A stretch of DNA of 64,000 nt, from assembly GCA_964639255.1 (NCBI GenBank), contig CAZXDP010000002.1:67553-131552 (forward strand), read 5' to 3'. The notes beneath the pieces are model-generated. The model was not told where the DNA came from. It searched no databases and was given only the letters and a program-made list of their open reading frames with translations. This stretch comes from NZQO01 sp964639255. GTDB lineage: Bacteria; Bacteroidota; Bacteroidia; Flavobacteriales; Flavobacteriaceae. The position numbers and the translations under genes were made by a program. Of the stretch, positions 52,419-61,185 are shown piece after piece; within the stretch, counting starts at the first letter, position 1; each line of letters opens with the position of its first letter.

Positions 52419-53555
52419 ATGGAAAGTAGGCCGTACAAAATAGCGTTTTTGCACCTCGAGGAAATACACCAGATTTACCACTTCGTTACTGTAGCAATCG
52501 CGTTGGCACAAACACAAGAGGTGAGCATACTTACCTATCCTGGTAAGCATACCTTGCTGAAACGTGCCTTGGAAGTTCCAGGAGGCGAAAAGGTACAATT
52601 AGAAATGCTAACAACTCAAGCCTTCCGCGCGTTTACCGATTTGTTGAAGAAGAGGGAACTGCCCCGCAAAGGCTTTTGGATAAAAAAAAATAAGCGATAC
52701 CTTTTGCATCATTTTGACGCTCTAGTCTTTACTGATTTTTACCATCGGTATATTTTAGAGGCCAGAGGACAGCAACCCTTTCCCAAATTAATCAAGTTTC
52801 CGCACGGTACACCCGGTCGCGGCTACAGCTACAAACCAGACCAAAAGGATTTTGATTTCCAATTGCTGGTTGGAGCGTACCATTATCAGCAATTAAGTAA
52901 TCTTTCGCTATTGGGTCCGTGTCCCAAAATAATTGGGTATCCAAAGTTGGATGCTGTGAATAAAGAGAAAAAAACAATTTTTGAGAACGGGCGACCCACA
53001 GTACTTTACAATCCACATTTCAGTGTGCCGTATTCATCTTGGCATGGTCACGGTCTTGAAATTTTAGAGTATTTCTACCATAAAGATACCTTCAATCTTA
53101 TCTTCGCGCCGCACATTAACCTTTTCAAAATTAAGGGAGGAGAGCGTATTGAGTCGATTCCGTCCCACTATTTCGAAGCTCCCCATATGCATATTGATAT
53201 AGGGAGCGAAGCGAGTGTCGATATGACCTACGTGAAAGCGGCCAACATCTATCTGGGCGATGTGTCTAGCCAAGTATACGAGTTTATCATTGAGCCAAGA
53301 CCCTGCCTGTTTTTCAATACTGAAGGCATCTCGTGGAAAGAAAACCCAAATTACCGCTTTTGGCAGTGCGGCGAAGTGGCAGAAAATCTGCGGGAATTAA
53401 TCGCAATGCTACCAAAGGCGTTCGATCGATTCCAAAACTACCGAGCTGTTCAAGAACGCATTACCCGAGAAAATTTTTATATGGAGAATGGCTCCACTCC
53501 TTCCCAACGGGCGGCCCGAGAAATCATCGCTTTCTTGGACAGGACAAGCTCCTAG
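52419..53555 (+). CDS. TagB/SpsB-like CDP-glycerol glycerophosphotransferase-family protein
   Basis: 378 aa. Two-domain GT-B-like layout with motifs of the CDP-glycerol:poly(glycerophosphate) glycerophosphotransferase family: KFPHGTPGRGYSY near 127, VLYNPHFSVPYSSWHG near 196, LIFAPHIN near 229, and the active-site-type YLGDVSSQVYEF near 287 (SDxSSxxxE-like). Known members make teichoic acids in Gram-positives; in a Gram-negative setting it may attach a polyol phosphate to surface glycan. That function is inference; substrate unknown. Converges with a GT2 gene and overlaps it by four bases. Confidence 0.65.
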   Translation: MESRPYKIAFLHLEEIHQIYHFVTVAIALAQTQEVSILTYPGKHTLLKRALEVPGGEKVQLEMLTTQAFRAFTDLLKKRELPRKGFWIKKNKRYLLHHFDALVFTDFYHRYILEARGQQPFPKLIKFPHGTPGRGYSYKPDQKDFDFQLLVGAYHYQQLSNLSLLGPCPKIIGYPKLDAVNKEKKTIFENGRPTVLYNPHFSVPYSSWHGHGLEILEYFYHKDTFNLIFAPHINLFKIKGGERIESIPSHYFEAPHMHIDIGSEASVDMTYVKAANIYLGDVSSQVYEFIIEPRPCLFFNTEGISWKENPNYRFWQCGEVAENLRELIAMLPKAFDRFQNYRAVQERITRENFYMENGSTPSQRAAREIIAFLDRTSS

Positions 53556-54337
53556 AGGTATTTCGAAATTCCATCTTCACACCAAGTGAGCCGATCACGC
53601 ATTGCCTGTTGTTGTATGGCATCGTTTTTACCAACATTATGCATAGAGCTTGTCTTGTGCCAAATATGGAATACGATACCACGATATCGCAATCTTCTGC
53701 CCAGTACCCCACGGTTCATCATGCGCACCATCAATTCAGAATCTTCCCTGCCCCAGCCGGTCATTCCCTCATTATACCCGTTTACCGCGATAAAATCATC
53801 TTTCCAGAAAGAAAGGTTGCACCCGCGCAGCTTTTTGGAAAGCTCGTTTCCCGCGCCGTAAAATCGACTAAAAAAAGGAATTCGCAACGCCCTGGTACGC
53901 TTTTTAATTCCCTTTGAAAACGGATGAAAATGAATTCTTTTTTCCGAAAAAAGAGTCGGTAGGTAGTTTTGTGTAATGTTTACCCGGCTTCCGTAGAGAT
54001 ATTGGCCGCGTTTGGCGTTTGTAACATGGTCCTTCACAAAATCGCGGTGCAGGATACAGTCACCATCGGTTTGTATGATATAGTCGCCCGTAGCCTGAGC
54101 AATGGTTTTGTTCAAGATGGCAGACCGCCGAAAACCGTTATCTTCGTGCCATACGTGCACTATGGGAATGGCGCAGACCGCTTTAAATCGTTCAATTAGG
54201 GTGGTAGTTTCGTGGGTGGACCCATCGTCGGCAATCAAGATTTCATCGGGCACGCTAGACTGGCCTTCTGCGCTCAACAGCACCAATTCGAGTGCCTCGG
54301 GCCAATTGTAGGTAGATATAAGTAGCGTAGTTTTCAA
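53552..54337 (-). CDS. Glycosyltransferase family 2 (paralogue A2)
   Basis: 261 aa from a TTG at 54337 giving MKTTLLISTYNWPEALELVL, the normal start of this family. An earlier TTG at 54379 falls inside a TATCTTTG -7 box, so it is unlikely. Motifs: LIADDGSTHE near 34, TDGDCILHRD near 92, KLRGCNLSFWKDDFIAVNGYNEGMTGWGREDSELMVRM near 185. It is a paralogue of the minus-strand GT2 at 49998-50831. There is no ATG in frame near the start. Confidence 0.87.
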   Translation of the reverse strand: MKTTLLISTYNWPEALELVLLSAEGQSSVPDEILIADDGSTHETTTLIERFKAVCAIPIVHVWHEDNGFRRSAILNKTIAQATGDYIIQTDGDCILHRDFVKDHVTNAKRGQYLYGSRVNITQNYLPTLFSEKRIHFHPFSKGIKKRTRALRIPFFSRFYGAGNELSKKLRGCNLSFWKDDFIAVNGYNEGMTGWGREDSELMVRMMNRGVLGRRLRYRGIVFHIWHKTSSMHNVGKNDAIQQQAMRDRLTWCEDGISKYL

Positions 54338-54376
54338 ACCTTCGGAAATAGTACGAATTACATAAATGTTCAACAC

Positions 54377-54384
54377 CAAAGATA
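54377..54384 (-). promoter_or_regulatory. -7 promoter box for GT2 paralogue A2
   Basis: On the minus strand TATCTTTG (exact TAnnTTTG). It overlaps the longest possible start codon and so supports the TTG at 54337, 40 bp downstream, as the real start. No clear -33 TTG. Confidence 0.45.
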
Positions 54385-54484
54385 TATATTTCCATCCATA
54401 CGGTTTTTAGTCTGATTCCCAAAGAAACGGTCGCGTACCGTTTTTTTTTAGACCTTTGCAAGGTTCAGAAAAAGTTGTACTAAT

Positions 54485-55045
54485 ATGGAAAAAGAAATCG
54501 ATTACGCATTGGCCGTACTGAAGAGGGGCGGACTCCTGCTCTACCCTACCGATACCGTGTGGGGCATTGGATGTGACGCCACCAACGCAAACGCCATCGA
54601 TGCAATATATGCGCTAAAGCAGCGTGCCGAAAGCAAGGCTCTAATATGTTTGGTGAGCGATTTTAAAATGCTGAACCAATACGTTGAAAATGTCCCGGAG
54701 GTGGCCTACGATATTTTAAAATACGCGAGCAAGCCTACCACCATTATCTATGATGACCCGATTAGGGTAGCACAAAATTTGGTGGCCGATGATAATTCCC
54801 TAGGGATACGTGTGGCGAAAAGCGAGTTCTGCAAGAAATTGATTCAAAAATTCAAAAAACCCATTGTATCTACTTCGGCCAATATTAGTGGCGCCCCTAC
54901 GCCGTCCCACTTCAAAGAAATAGCACCACAGATTTTGGAAGGCGTGGACTATGTCGTAAATTTGCAGAACCATAAAAGTACCGCCAAACCTTCAGCCATC
55001 ATCAAGCTTAAAAACGACGGTACAGTGGCTATAATACGAGAATAA
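54485..55045 (+). CDS. Threonylcarbamoyl-AMP synthase family protein (Sua5/YciO/YrdC)
   Basis: 186 aa. LLLYPTDTVWGIGCDATN near 19, IYALKQRAESKALICLVSD near 41, LGIRVAKSEFC near 109 and PIVSTSANISGAPTPS near 123 are the YrdC-domain motifs. TsaC/Sua5 makes threonylcarbamoyl-AMP for t6A37 of ANN-reading tRNAs. The long Sua5 C-terminal domain is absent, so it is TsaC/YciO-like; which of the two cannot be fixed by eye. Next to cca, a second tRNA gene. Confidence 0.85.
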   Translation: MEKEIDYALAVLKRGGLLLYPTDTVWGIGCDATNANAIDAIYALKQRAESKALICLVSDFKMLNQYVENVPEVAYDILKYASKPTTIIYDDPIRVAQNLVADDNSLGIRVAKSEFCKKLIQKFKKPIVSTSANISGAPTPSHFKEIAPQILEGVDYVVNLQNHKSTAKPSAIIKLKNDGTVAIIRE

Positions 55046-55053
55046 ATCGACCC

Positions 55054-56472
55054 ATGTCGCCTACGTACACATCTGCTTTAAACCATTCCATTTTCAACAT
55101 TATCGGCAAGGCCGCTTCAATGGTTGGTGCAGAAAGCTACGTAATAGGCGGTTATGTGCGCGATTATCTATTAGACCGCCAAACAGCGAAAGATATTGAT
55201 ATTGTAGCGGTGGGCAGTGGCATTGAACTCGCCCGGCAAGTGAGTGAGCTGCTACCGGGAAAACCCAAAGTTACGGTGTTTAAGCGATATGGTACCGCTA
55301 TGCTGAAAAGCGGCTTGCTGGAATTGGAATTCGTGGGCGCCCGCAAAGAATCCTACACAGAAGATAGCCGTAACCCCGCTGTGGAAGACGGCACGCTCGA
55401 GGACGATCAAAACCGCCGCGATTTTACCATCAACGCCTTGGCGTTAAGCTTGAAGGAAGATACCTTTGGCCAGTTGCTCGATCCTTTTGATGGAAAGCGG
55501 GATTTGGAGCAGAAAATAATTCGCACCCCATTAGACCCCGATGTAACGTACAGCGATGATCCCCTTCGAATGCTACGTGCCATTCGGTTTGCCGCCCAAC
55601 TCGATTTTTTTATCGAAAAAGAATCCTTAGAAGCCATCTCCAAAAATGCCTCGCGCATTAAGATTGTTTCAAAAGAACGTATTGTAGATGAAATCAACAA
55701 GATTTTGCTCTCCCAGAAGCCTTCAAAGGGCTTCGCCCTGCTGCACAAAACCGGGTTGCTCCCCTTTATATTTCCCGAACTGGTAGCCCTTCAAGGTATT
55801 GATGAAAAGGAAGGACAAAGGCACAAGGATAATTTTTGGCACACCCTCGAGGTGGTCGATAATATTTCAGAAGTAACAGACGACTTGTGGCTGCGGTGGG
55901 CCGCCCTGCTGCACGATATAGGAAAGGCTCCTACCAAACGATTCGATAAGAAAATAGGATGGACCTTTCACGGTCACGAATTTGTTGGCTCTAAAATGGT
56001 TTATAAACTCTTTAAGAGGTTGAAGATGCCCTTAAATGACAAAATGAAGTTTGTACAGAAAATGGTGCTTATGAGCTCCAGGCCGATTGCCTTGGCCAGC
56101 GATGTGACCGATAGCGCGGTACGCAGGCTCATCTTCGATGCCGGGGCCCACGTTGATGATTTAATGACTCTCTGCGAAGCAGACATTACCACTAAGAATC
56201 CTAAGAAATTTAAAAAATACCACCAGAATTTCCAGAAAGTGCGCGATAAAATTGTGGAAGTGGAAGAACGCGACCACATACGCAACTTTCAGCCGCCCAT
56301 TAGTGGCGAGGAAATAATGGAAACCTTCAACCTACCTCCATCCCGCGAAATTGGAATTATTAAGGACGCTATTAAAGAAGCAATCTTAGAAGGTGAAATC
56401 CCCAATGAGTACGGTCCGGCACGGAACTATATGCTCAAAAAGGGAGCACAGTTGGGATTGCAACCCACTTAA
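55054..56472 (+). CDS. cca: tRNA nucleotidyltransferase (CCA-adding) with HD domain
   Basis: 472 aa. Class II nucleotidyltransferase: YVIGGYVRDYLLDR near 29 and KDIDIVAVGSG (catalytic DxD) near 43, EDDQNRRDFTINAL near 119, then DPLRMLRAIRFAAQL near 169. The HD domain (~250-370) has NFWHTLEVVDN and WAALLHDIGKAPTKRF near 287. Adds or repairs the CCA end of tRNAs. The length fits the HD-containing Bacteroidota form; it may be a CC-, A- or full CCA-enzyme, which is not resolvable by eye. Confidence 0.9.
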   Translation: MSPTYTSALNHSIFNIIGKAASMVGAESYVIGGYVRDYLLDRQTAKDIDIVAVGSGIELARQVSELLPGKPKVTVFKRYGTAMLKSGLLELEFVGARKESYTEDSRNPAVEDGTLEDDQNRRDFTINALALSLKEDTFGQLLDPFDGKRDLEQKIIRTPLDPDVTYSDDPLRMLRAIRFAAQLDFFIEKESLEAISKNASRIKIVSKERIVDEINKILLSQKPSKGFALLHKTGLLPFIFPELVALQGIDEKEGQRHKDNFWHTLEVVDNISEVTDDLWLRWAALLHDIGKAPTKRFDKKIGWTFHGHEFVGSKMVYKLFKRLKMPLNDKMKFVQKMVLMSSRPIALASDVTDSAVRRLIFDAGAHVDDLMTLCEADITTKNPKKFKKYHQNFQKVRDKIVEVEERDHIRNFQPPISGEEIMETFNLPPSREIGIIKDAIKEAILEGEIPNEYGPARNYMLKKGAQLGLQPT

Positions 56473-56486
56473 TTATCAACCCGCTT

Positions 56487-57500
56487 ATGAAAGACAACAA
56501 GAAAGTAATCTACTGGCTGCTCACGGGATGTATGCTTATTTTTATTATGGTAGTAGTAGGGGGCATTACCCGTCTTACCCATTCGGGACTTTCCATTTCG
56601 AATTACAAATTGATATCGGGTACCATTCCACCGCTTAATGAAGCCGAATGGAACGAAGCCTTCGATTTGTACAAACAATATCCTGAATACCAGAAGCTGA
56701 ACTACAATTTTACCCTAGAGGAATTTAAGGATATCTATTTTTGGGAATGGCTTCACCGGGTTATTGGCCGTTTTATTGGCCTTGTGTTTCTAATTCCGTT
56801 TTTCTATTTTCTACTTCGGAAACAGCTTAGCCGTCCTACCATTAAAAAATGCCTGATACTTTTAGCGTTAGGAGCTTTTCAGGGCTTTTTGGGTTGGTAT
56901 ATGGTGAAGAGCGGCTTGGTAGACCGCCCTGATGTGAGTCATTACCGCTTGGCCATGCACCTCTCCACCGCCTTCCTAACGTTTGCCTATACCCTTTGGG
57001 TAGCGCTCGATTTGATTTTTCCGAAGCAAAAGGAAATTAAAAGAAAATTCCGAAACACCCTTCGTTGGGGGCTCGCCATACTTATGGTGCAAATAGTTTG
57101 GGGCGCATTTGTAGCAGGCCTCGATGCCGGCTGGATTCACAACCATTGGCCGCTCATGAGCGACGGAAAGCTTATGCACGAAACGGTATACATAGAGCAA
57201 GAACCACTGTGGCGCAACTTTGTGGAAGGCAAGAGCGGCGTTCAATTTGTGCACCGCTACCTTGCGTATGTCGTAGTGGGCATGGTACTCTTTATCTGGT
57301 GGCGGGGAAAGCACGTGGCTTGGACGCCCCCGCAGCGCCACGCTCTCAACCTGCTATTGGGCCTCGTAATCGTACAATTTGCCCTTGGTGTTTTCACCTT
57401 GTTGCTGCAAGTACCTGTATGGTTAGGGGTGCTGCACCAAGTAATGGCATTTTTCCTTTTGGCAGCTATGACATTTGCACTCCATCGGTTCTCAAAATAA
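56487..57500 (+). CDS. ctaA: Heme A synthase (COX15/CtaA)
   Basis: 337 aa, eight hydrophobic helices. Oxidises heme O to heme A for aa3-type cytochrome oxidase. GGITRLTHSGLSISNYKLISGTIPPLNEAEW near 26 is a COX15 hallmark, with EWLHRVIGRFIGL near 90, SHYRLAMHLSTAFL near 153 and paired His near FVHRYLAYVV (~255) and LHQVMAFFLLA (~320) as heme ligands. CtaB is not in the window. Its role agrees with an aerobic aa3-oxidase-bearing organism alongside the multiheme pathway. Confidence 0.93.
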   Translation: MKDNKKVIYWLLTGCMLIFIMVVVGGITRLTHSGLSISNYKLISGTIPPLNEAEWNEAFDLYKQYPEYQKLNYNFTLEEFKDIYFWEWLHRVIGRFIGLVFLIPFFYFLLRKQLSRPTIKKCLILLALGAFQGFLGWYMVKSGLVDRPDVSHYRLAMHLSTAFLTFAYTLWVALDLIFPKQKEIKRKFRNTLRWGLAILMVQIVWGAFVAGLDAGWIHNHWPLMSDGKLMHETVYIEQEPLWRNFVEGKSGVQFVHRYLAYVVVGMVLFIWWRGKHVAWTPPQRHALNLLLGLVIVQFALGVFTLLLQVPVWLGVLHQVMAFFLLAAMTFALHRFSK

Positions 57501-57546
57501 TTTTCCACAAGTGCCCTACCCGCCAAGGCGTACACACATATTTTTG

Positions 57547-57554
57547 TACCTTTG
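57547..57554 (+). promoter_or_regulatory. -7 promoter box for the acidic pRiA4b-like gene
   Basis: TACCTTTG (exact TAnnTTTG), 21 bp before the ATG at 57576. A TTG at 57552 lies inside it and is rejected as a start. No -33 TTG. Confidence 0.45.
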
Positions 57555-57575
57555 CCGTCTAAATTTTTTTTGCCC

Positions 57576-58088
57576 ATGATTTACCGTTTCAGAATTATCT
57601 TGAACACCGACGAAGATGTATTTCGCGACATTGAAATTGAGGCGTCCAGCAGCCTAGAAGATTTGCACAATGTTATTTTGCAATCGTTTGGACTCGATGG
57701 AGACGAAATGGCCTCTTTCTATGTAAGCAATGAAACGTGGGAACAAGGTGAGGAAATTGCCCTATTCGATATGGGCGATGAACCCGGGCAAATACGTGTC
57801 ATGAGTGATACCTTGTTGGAGGATACGGTTTGGGAAGAACAAACGAGACTTATCTATATCTATGATTTTTTAGCGATGTGGACATTTTTGGTGGAACTAG
57901 CCGATATAGCCGAACCGGAAGATGGCATGAGCTATCCCAACTTGATGTTCGCCCACGGACAAATACCGATGGAATCGCCCGAGATCGAGTTCATCGCAGA
58001 CGATGATGAGGAGAGTAGTTATTCCGAAGAATTTGACCTTGATCCAGACGATTACAAAAATCTCGATTTTGACGAGAACTGGAACTAA
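57576..58088 (+). CDS. Plasmid pRiA4b ORF-3-like acidic protein
   Basis: 170 aa from the ATG at 57576. IYRFRIILNTDEDVFRDIEIEASSSLEDLHNVILQSFG opens a small alpha/beta domain like the pRiA4b Orf3/IS1096 passenger family. The C-terminal ~45 residues are strongly acidic (DDDEESSYSEEFDLDPDDYKN). Despite the family name, no transposon features are near it. Function unknown; such proteins may bind DNA or RNA partners through a basic surface, which this one lacks. Standalone, with its own promoter box. Confidence 0.72.
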   Translation: MIYRFRIILNTDEDVFRDIEIEASSSLEDLHNVILQSFGLDGDEMASFYVSNETWEQGEEIALFDMGDEPGQIRVMSDTLLEDTVWEEQTRLIYIYDFLAMWTFLVELADIAEPEDGMSYPNLMFAHGQIPMESPEIEFIADDDEESSYSEEFDLDPDDYKNLDFDENWN

Positions 58089-58144
58089 ACCCCTGCCGAT
58101 TTTCAAATTTTCAGTATCCCTAAACCCTTAGCTGCCCTATTTCT

Positions 58145-59203
58145 ATGATCAATTTGTACAGTACCCATATTGCCTCGCTTTCTATTCACCGTGTAGGCAA
58201 CAAGAGCCGCAACGAAGGCGTCTTCCTCTCGGCACAACCCTACAAATTGGATGATGAGCTCACCCCATTGCTCAAGGAGTATTTCTTCAAGCCGTTTCGC
58301 GATAAAGAAGAAAATTACTATCAGTTCAAGCACGAGGCAGACTTGGAGTTCCACGAGCTCTTTACAGTGGTTTCTGAAATATTCGAGCAGCCTGAAACGA
58401 TACATGAAAAAAGTAAAACCATTGCAAAATACCTTTTCGACCAATCGATGCACCCGCACATAAAAAGCGGTGAGCTGTATGTTGCTTTTTTGGAAAATCT
58501 TCAAATAGACAATGAGAAGGTACAGGGCATCGGAATTTTCAAATCGGAAATCAAGCAAGATTTCCTTCAATTTTCAGAAAAAGAACACCAGTTGGATGCC
58601 ATTCTGCAACAAGGGGTCAATTTGAATAAATTGGACAAGGGCTGCCTTATCTTCAATGTAAAAAAGGAAGAAGGGTATAAAATTCTATCGGTAGACAGCA
58701 ATCGGTACGACACGAAATATTGGCTAGAAAATTTTCTTGGCGTCGATGCTTTTGAAGACGAAAATTTCTTTACCAAAAAATATTTAAAATTCTGCCAGGA
58801 CTTTGCCAAGGACGTGGTACTCCCTGCCGAGGACAAGCAACAAGAAGTTCTGTTCATGAACAGGGCGGTTAACCACTTTGCGAAGAACGACACCTTCGAG
58901 GAGACAAATTTTATGAATGAGGTTATCGACAATCCTGCGCTCGTACCCGAGTTTCAGCACTACAAAACCGAAAAAGCGCCCAAGTACAAAATCGAGGACC
59001 TCACCACCTTCCCTATAGCCAACACCGCGGTGAGCGCGGCCCGTAAGAAGATAAAGAATGTTATCAATCTCGATACAAACATCCAGATAAAGATGGATTT
59101 CATCAATTCCGAAAGTGCCGAAAAGTTCGTGGAGAAAGGCTGGGATGAGGAAAAGCAAATGTATTACTATTTGGTGTATTTCAATAAGGAGCAGAAGTCC
59201 TAA
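58145..59203 (+). CDS. Nucleoid-associated protein (NdpA/YejK-like)
   Basis: 352 aa. Pattern fits the 37-kDa nucleoid-associated protein family: an N-terminal half with IASLSIHRVGNKS and FEQPETIHEKSKTIAKYLFDQSMHP, and a C-terminal half with QEVLFMNRAVNHFAKNDTFEETNFMNEV. Members bind DNA and also appear in defence and phage-control contexts. No nuclease motif was seen. The ~150 bp after it (59204-59353) contain only an imperfect hairpin, without a convincing terminator or RNA gene. Confidence 0.75.
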   Translation: MINLYSTHIASLSIHRVGNKSRNEGVFLSAQPYKLDDELTPLLKEYFFKPFRDKEENYYQFKHEADLEFHELFTVVSEIFEQPETIHEKSKTIAKYLFDQSMHPHIKSGELYVAFLENLQIDNEKVQGIGIFKSEIKQDFLQFSEKEHQLDAILQQGVNLNKLDKGCLIFNVKKEEGYKILSVDSNRYDTKYWLENFLGVDAFEDENFFTKKYLKFCQDFAKDVVLPAEDKQQEVLFMNRAVNHFAKNDTFEETNFMNEVIDNPALVPEFQHYKTEKAPKYKIEDLTTFPIANTAVSAARKKIKNVINLDTNIQIKMDFINSESAEKFVEKGWDEEKQMYYYLVYFNKEQKS

Positions 59204-59353
59204 CGCACGAAACTGTAGTATATGGTCTATTCGGGATTGCGGTGACACAGGTGATGATACCGCCATGACCAATGTAGATCAAGGTAAGGGTTGTTGTAAC
59301 AAATTTGGACCTCTTTCGTCATATCACTAATAACCTTCCAAAAACCGCTTGCC

Positions 59354-60253
59354 GTGGAAACCATTCTTACTCTTAACCATCTCACCAAGAAATTTGGCCC
59401 TATTACTGCTGTAGACGACCTATCATTCACTATTGAAAAAGGCAATGTCTATGGAATTTTAGGTCCAAATGGCAGTGGTAAATCCACGACCTTGGGGATC
59501 GTACTAAATGTGGTGAACAAAACGTCGGGCAACTATCATTGGTTTGACGGGAGCGATTCTACCCACAATGCCCTAAAAAAAGTAGGGGCTATCATTGAGC
59601 GCCCCAACTTCTATCCATATATGTCTGCAGCGCAAAATTTAGCGCTCGTGTGTAAAATCAAGGAAGTTTCGGCCGCAAAGATTGATGAAAAATTAGAGGT
59701 GGTAGGCCTTTTGGAACGAAAAAACAGCAAGTTCAGCACCTTTTCCCTAGGAATGAAGCAACGCTTGGCAATCGCCTCGGCACTTTTAAATGATCCGGAA
59801 ATACTAATTTTAGATGAGCCCACGAATGGCCTAGACCCACAAGGCATCCACCAAATTAGGGAGATTATTAAGAAAATCGCTGCGGAGGGTACTACTATTT
59901 TGCTGGCTTCGCATTTGCTGGACGAAGTGGAAAAAGTTTGCAGCCACGTGGTCATCTTGCGCAAAGGGAAAAGCCTCTACTCGGGCAGCGTCGACGGAAT
60001 GAATGCAAGCCACGGTTTCTTAACAATGCAAGCGGCCAATATGGAAGAGCTTTCGCAAGCCTTGGAAGGTCATCCGGCCTTTGGCACCCTAAAAAGGGAA
60101 GGCGATATGCTCATCGCATACCTAAAACAGCCTTTGGATGCCGGCCAAGTAAATTCGTTGCTCTTTGAAAAAGGAATAACGCTTTCGCATTTGGTAAAAC
60201 GCAAGGAAAGCTTGGAAGAACAATTTCTCGAATTGACCAAAAACCTTAACTAA
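59354..60253 (+). CDS. ABC transporter ATP-binding protein
   Basis: 299 aa, GTG start at 59354. Walker A GPNGSGKSTTLG near 38, signature FSLGMKQRLAIA near 133, Walker B ILILDEPTNGLDP near 152, and SHLLDEVEKVCSHVVIL near 185. It belongs to the DrrA/NatA-type export family that pairs with a separate integral membrane subunit. The ~70-residue C-terminal extension is typical of this class. Eight bp before the permease gene. Confidence 0.93.
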   Translation: METILTLNHLTKKFGPITAVDDLSFTIEKGNVYGILGPNGSGKSTTLGIVLNVVNKTSGNYHWFDGSDSTHNALKKVGAIIERPNFYPYMSAAQNLALVCKIKEVSAAKIDEKLEVVGLLERKNSKFSTFSLGMKQRLAIASALLNDPEILILDEPTNGLDPQGIHQIREIIKKIAAEGTTILLASHLLDEVEKVCSHVVILRKGKSLYSGSVDGMNASHGFLTMQAANMEELSQALEGHPAFGTLKREGDMLIAYLKQPLDAGQVNSLLFEKGITLSHLVKRKESLEEQFLELTKNLN

Positions 60254-60261
60254 CCACCACC

Positions 60262-61098
60262 ATGTTCCGACTTTTCACTATAGAATTCCAGAAGTTGCGC
60301 CTAAGCCGTTCGGCCCGGGTCATCTCTATCGTATATTTTGTGCTCATAACATTTATTGCGCTCATTGCCTCTATTGAGTTTTCCTTCGGAAATGTGAATT
60401 TTCGTGTGGCAGACCAAGGTATCTTCAACTTTCCCTTCATTTGGCATTTCAATACTTATGTGGCGGCTATCTTAAAAATTTTCCTGGCTATTGTCATTGT
60501 TTCCATGATGAGCAATGAGTATAGCTATAGAACCTTAAAGCAGAATTTGATCGACGGACTCAGTAAAAAGGAATTCGTGCTCAGCAAGTTTATCACCGTT
60601 ATAGGTTTTGCACTTATTTCAACCCTTTTTGTGTTCGTTGTATCCTTCATCTTGGGTCTCAGCTTTTCAGATTATACTGAAATTGGCATCATCTTCAGCG
60701 ATTTGGAATACCTCTTAGCCTATTTTATAAAATTGGTTGGTTTCTTTGCCTTCTGTCTATTTTTGGGCATTTTAGTAAAGCGTTCCGCCTTTGCCATAGG
60801 CTTCTTGGTAATTTGGTGGATTGTAGAGAGTATTGCCTATGGGATTTTAAAATGGAGACTCTTCAAGGATACCGATATTGCCGAAAACATATCACAATTT
60901 TTCCCACTTTCGGCAATGGGCAACCTCATCAAGGAGCCTTTTAGCCGTTTAGGCGCGGTGCAATCTGCCGCCACGCAATTGGGAGAGAGCTTTACGAAAA
61001 GTTATGCGGTGCAATGGACAGACGCTATAATCGTCATCGCCTGGACTGCCCTTTTTGTGTATGGTTCGTATGCTATTCTTCGCAGAAGGGATTTATAA
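60262..61098 (+). CDS. ABC transporter permease subunit
   Basis: 278 aa. Six membrane helices: near 18-37, 58-78, 100-130, 148-170, 174-190 and 250-270. EFQKLRLSRSARVISIVYF opens the protein, in the ABC-2 family style, and MMSNEYSYRTLKQNLIDGLSKKEFVLSKF near 76 is the characteristic cytosolic segment. It pairs with the preceding ATPase to export an unknown substrate (lipid, peptide or antibiotic in related systems). No periplasmic partner nearby. Confidence 0.88.
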   Translation: MFRLFTIEFQKLRLSRSARVISIVYFVLITFIALIASIEFSFGNVNFRVADQGIFNFPFIWHFNTYVAAILKIFLAIVIVSMMSNEYSYRTLKQNLIDGLSKKEFVLSKFITVIGFALISTLFVFVVSFILGLSFSDYTEIGIIFSDLEYLLAYFIKLVGFFAFCLFLGILVKRSAFAIGFLVIWWIVESIAYGILKWRLFKDTDIAENISQFFPLSAMGNLIKEPFSRLGAVQSAATQLGESFTKSYAVQWTDAIIVIAWTALFVYGSYAILRRRDL

Positions 61099-61154
61099 GT
61101 TCTGTAAACCCATCCTTTCTCGGCTATCTAAGCCGCGTTTCCTTAAGAAAGCCT

Positions 61155-61162
61155 TATCTTTG
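61155..61162 (+). promoter_or_regulatory. -7 promoter box for the SulP gene
   Basis: TATCTTTG (exact TAnnTTTG) 23 bp before the ATG at 61186. No clear -33 TTG. Confidence 0.45.
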
Positions 61163-61185
61163 CCGCTTTTTTAAAGGAAAACGCT

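Noticed and set aside
59204..59353. Possible structured RNA in the gap before the ABC transporter
   Set aside because: Only an imperfect hairpin is visible; no tRNA, riboswitch or terminator pattern could be supported.
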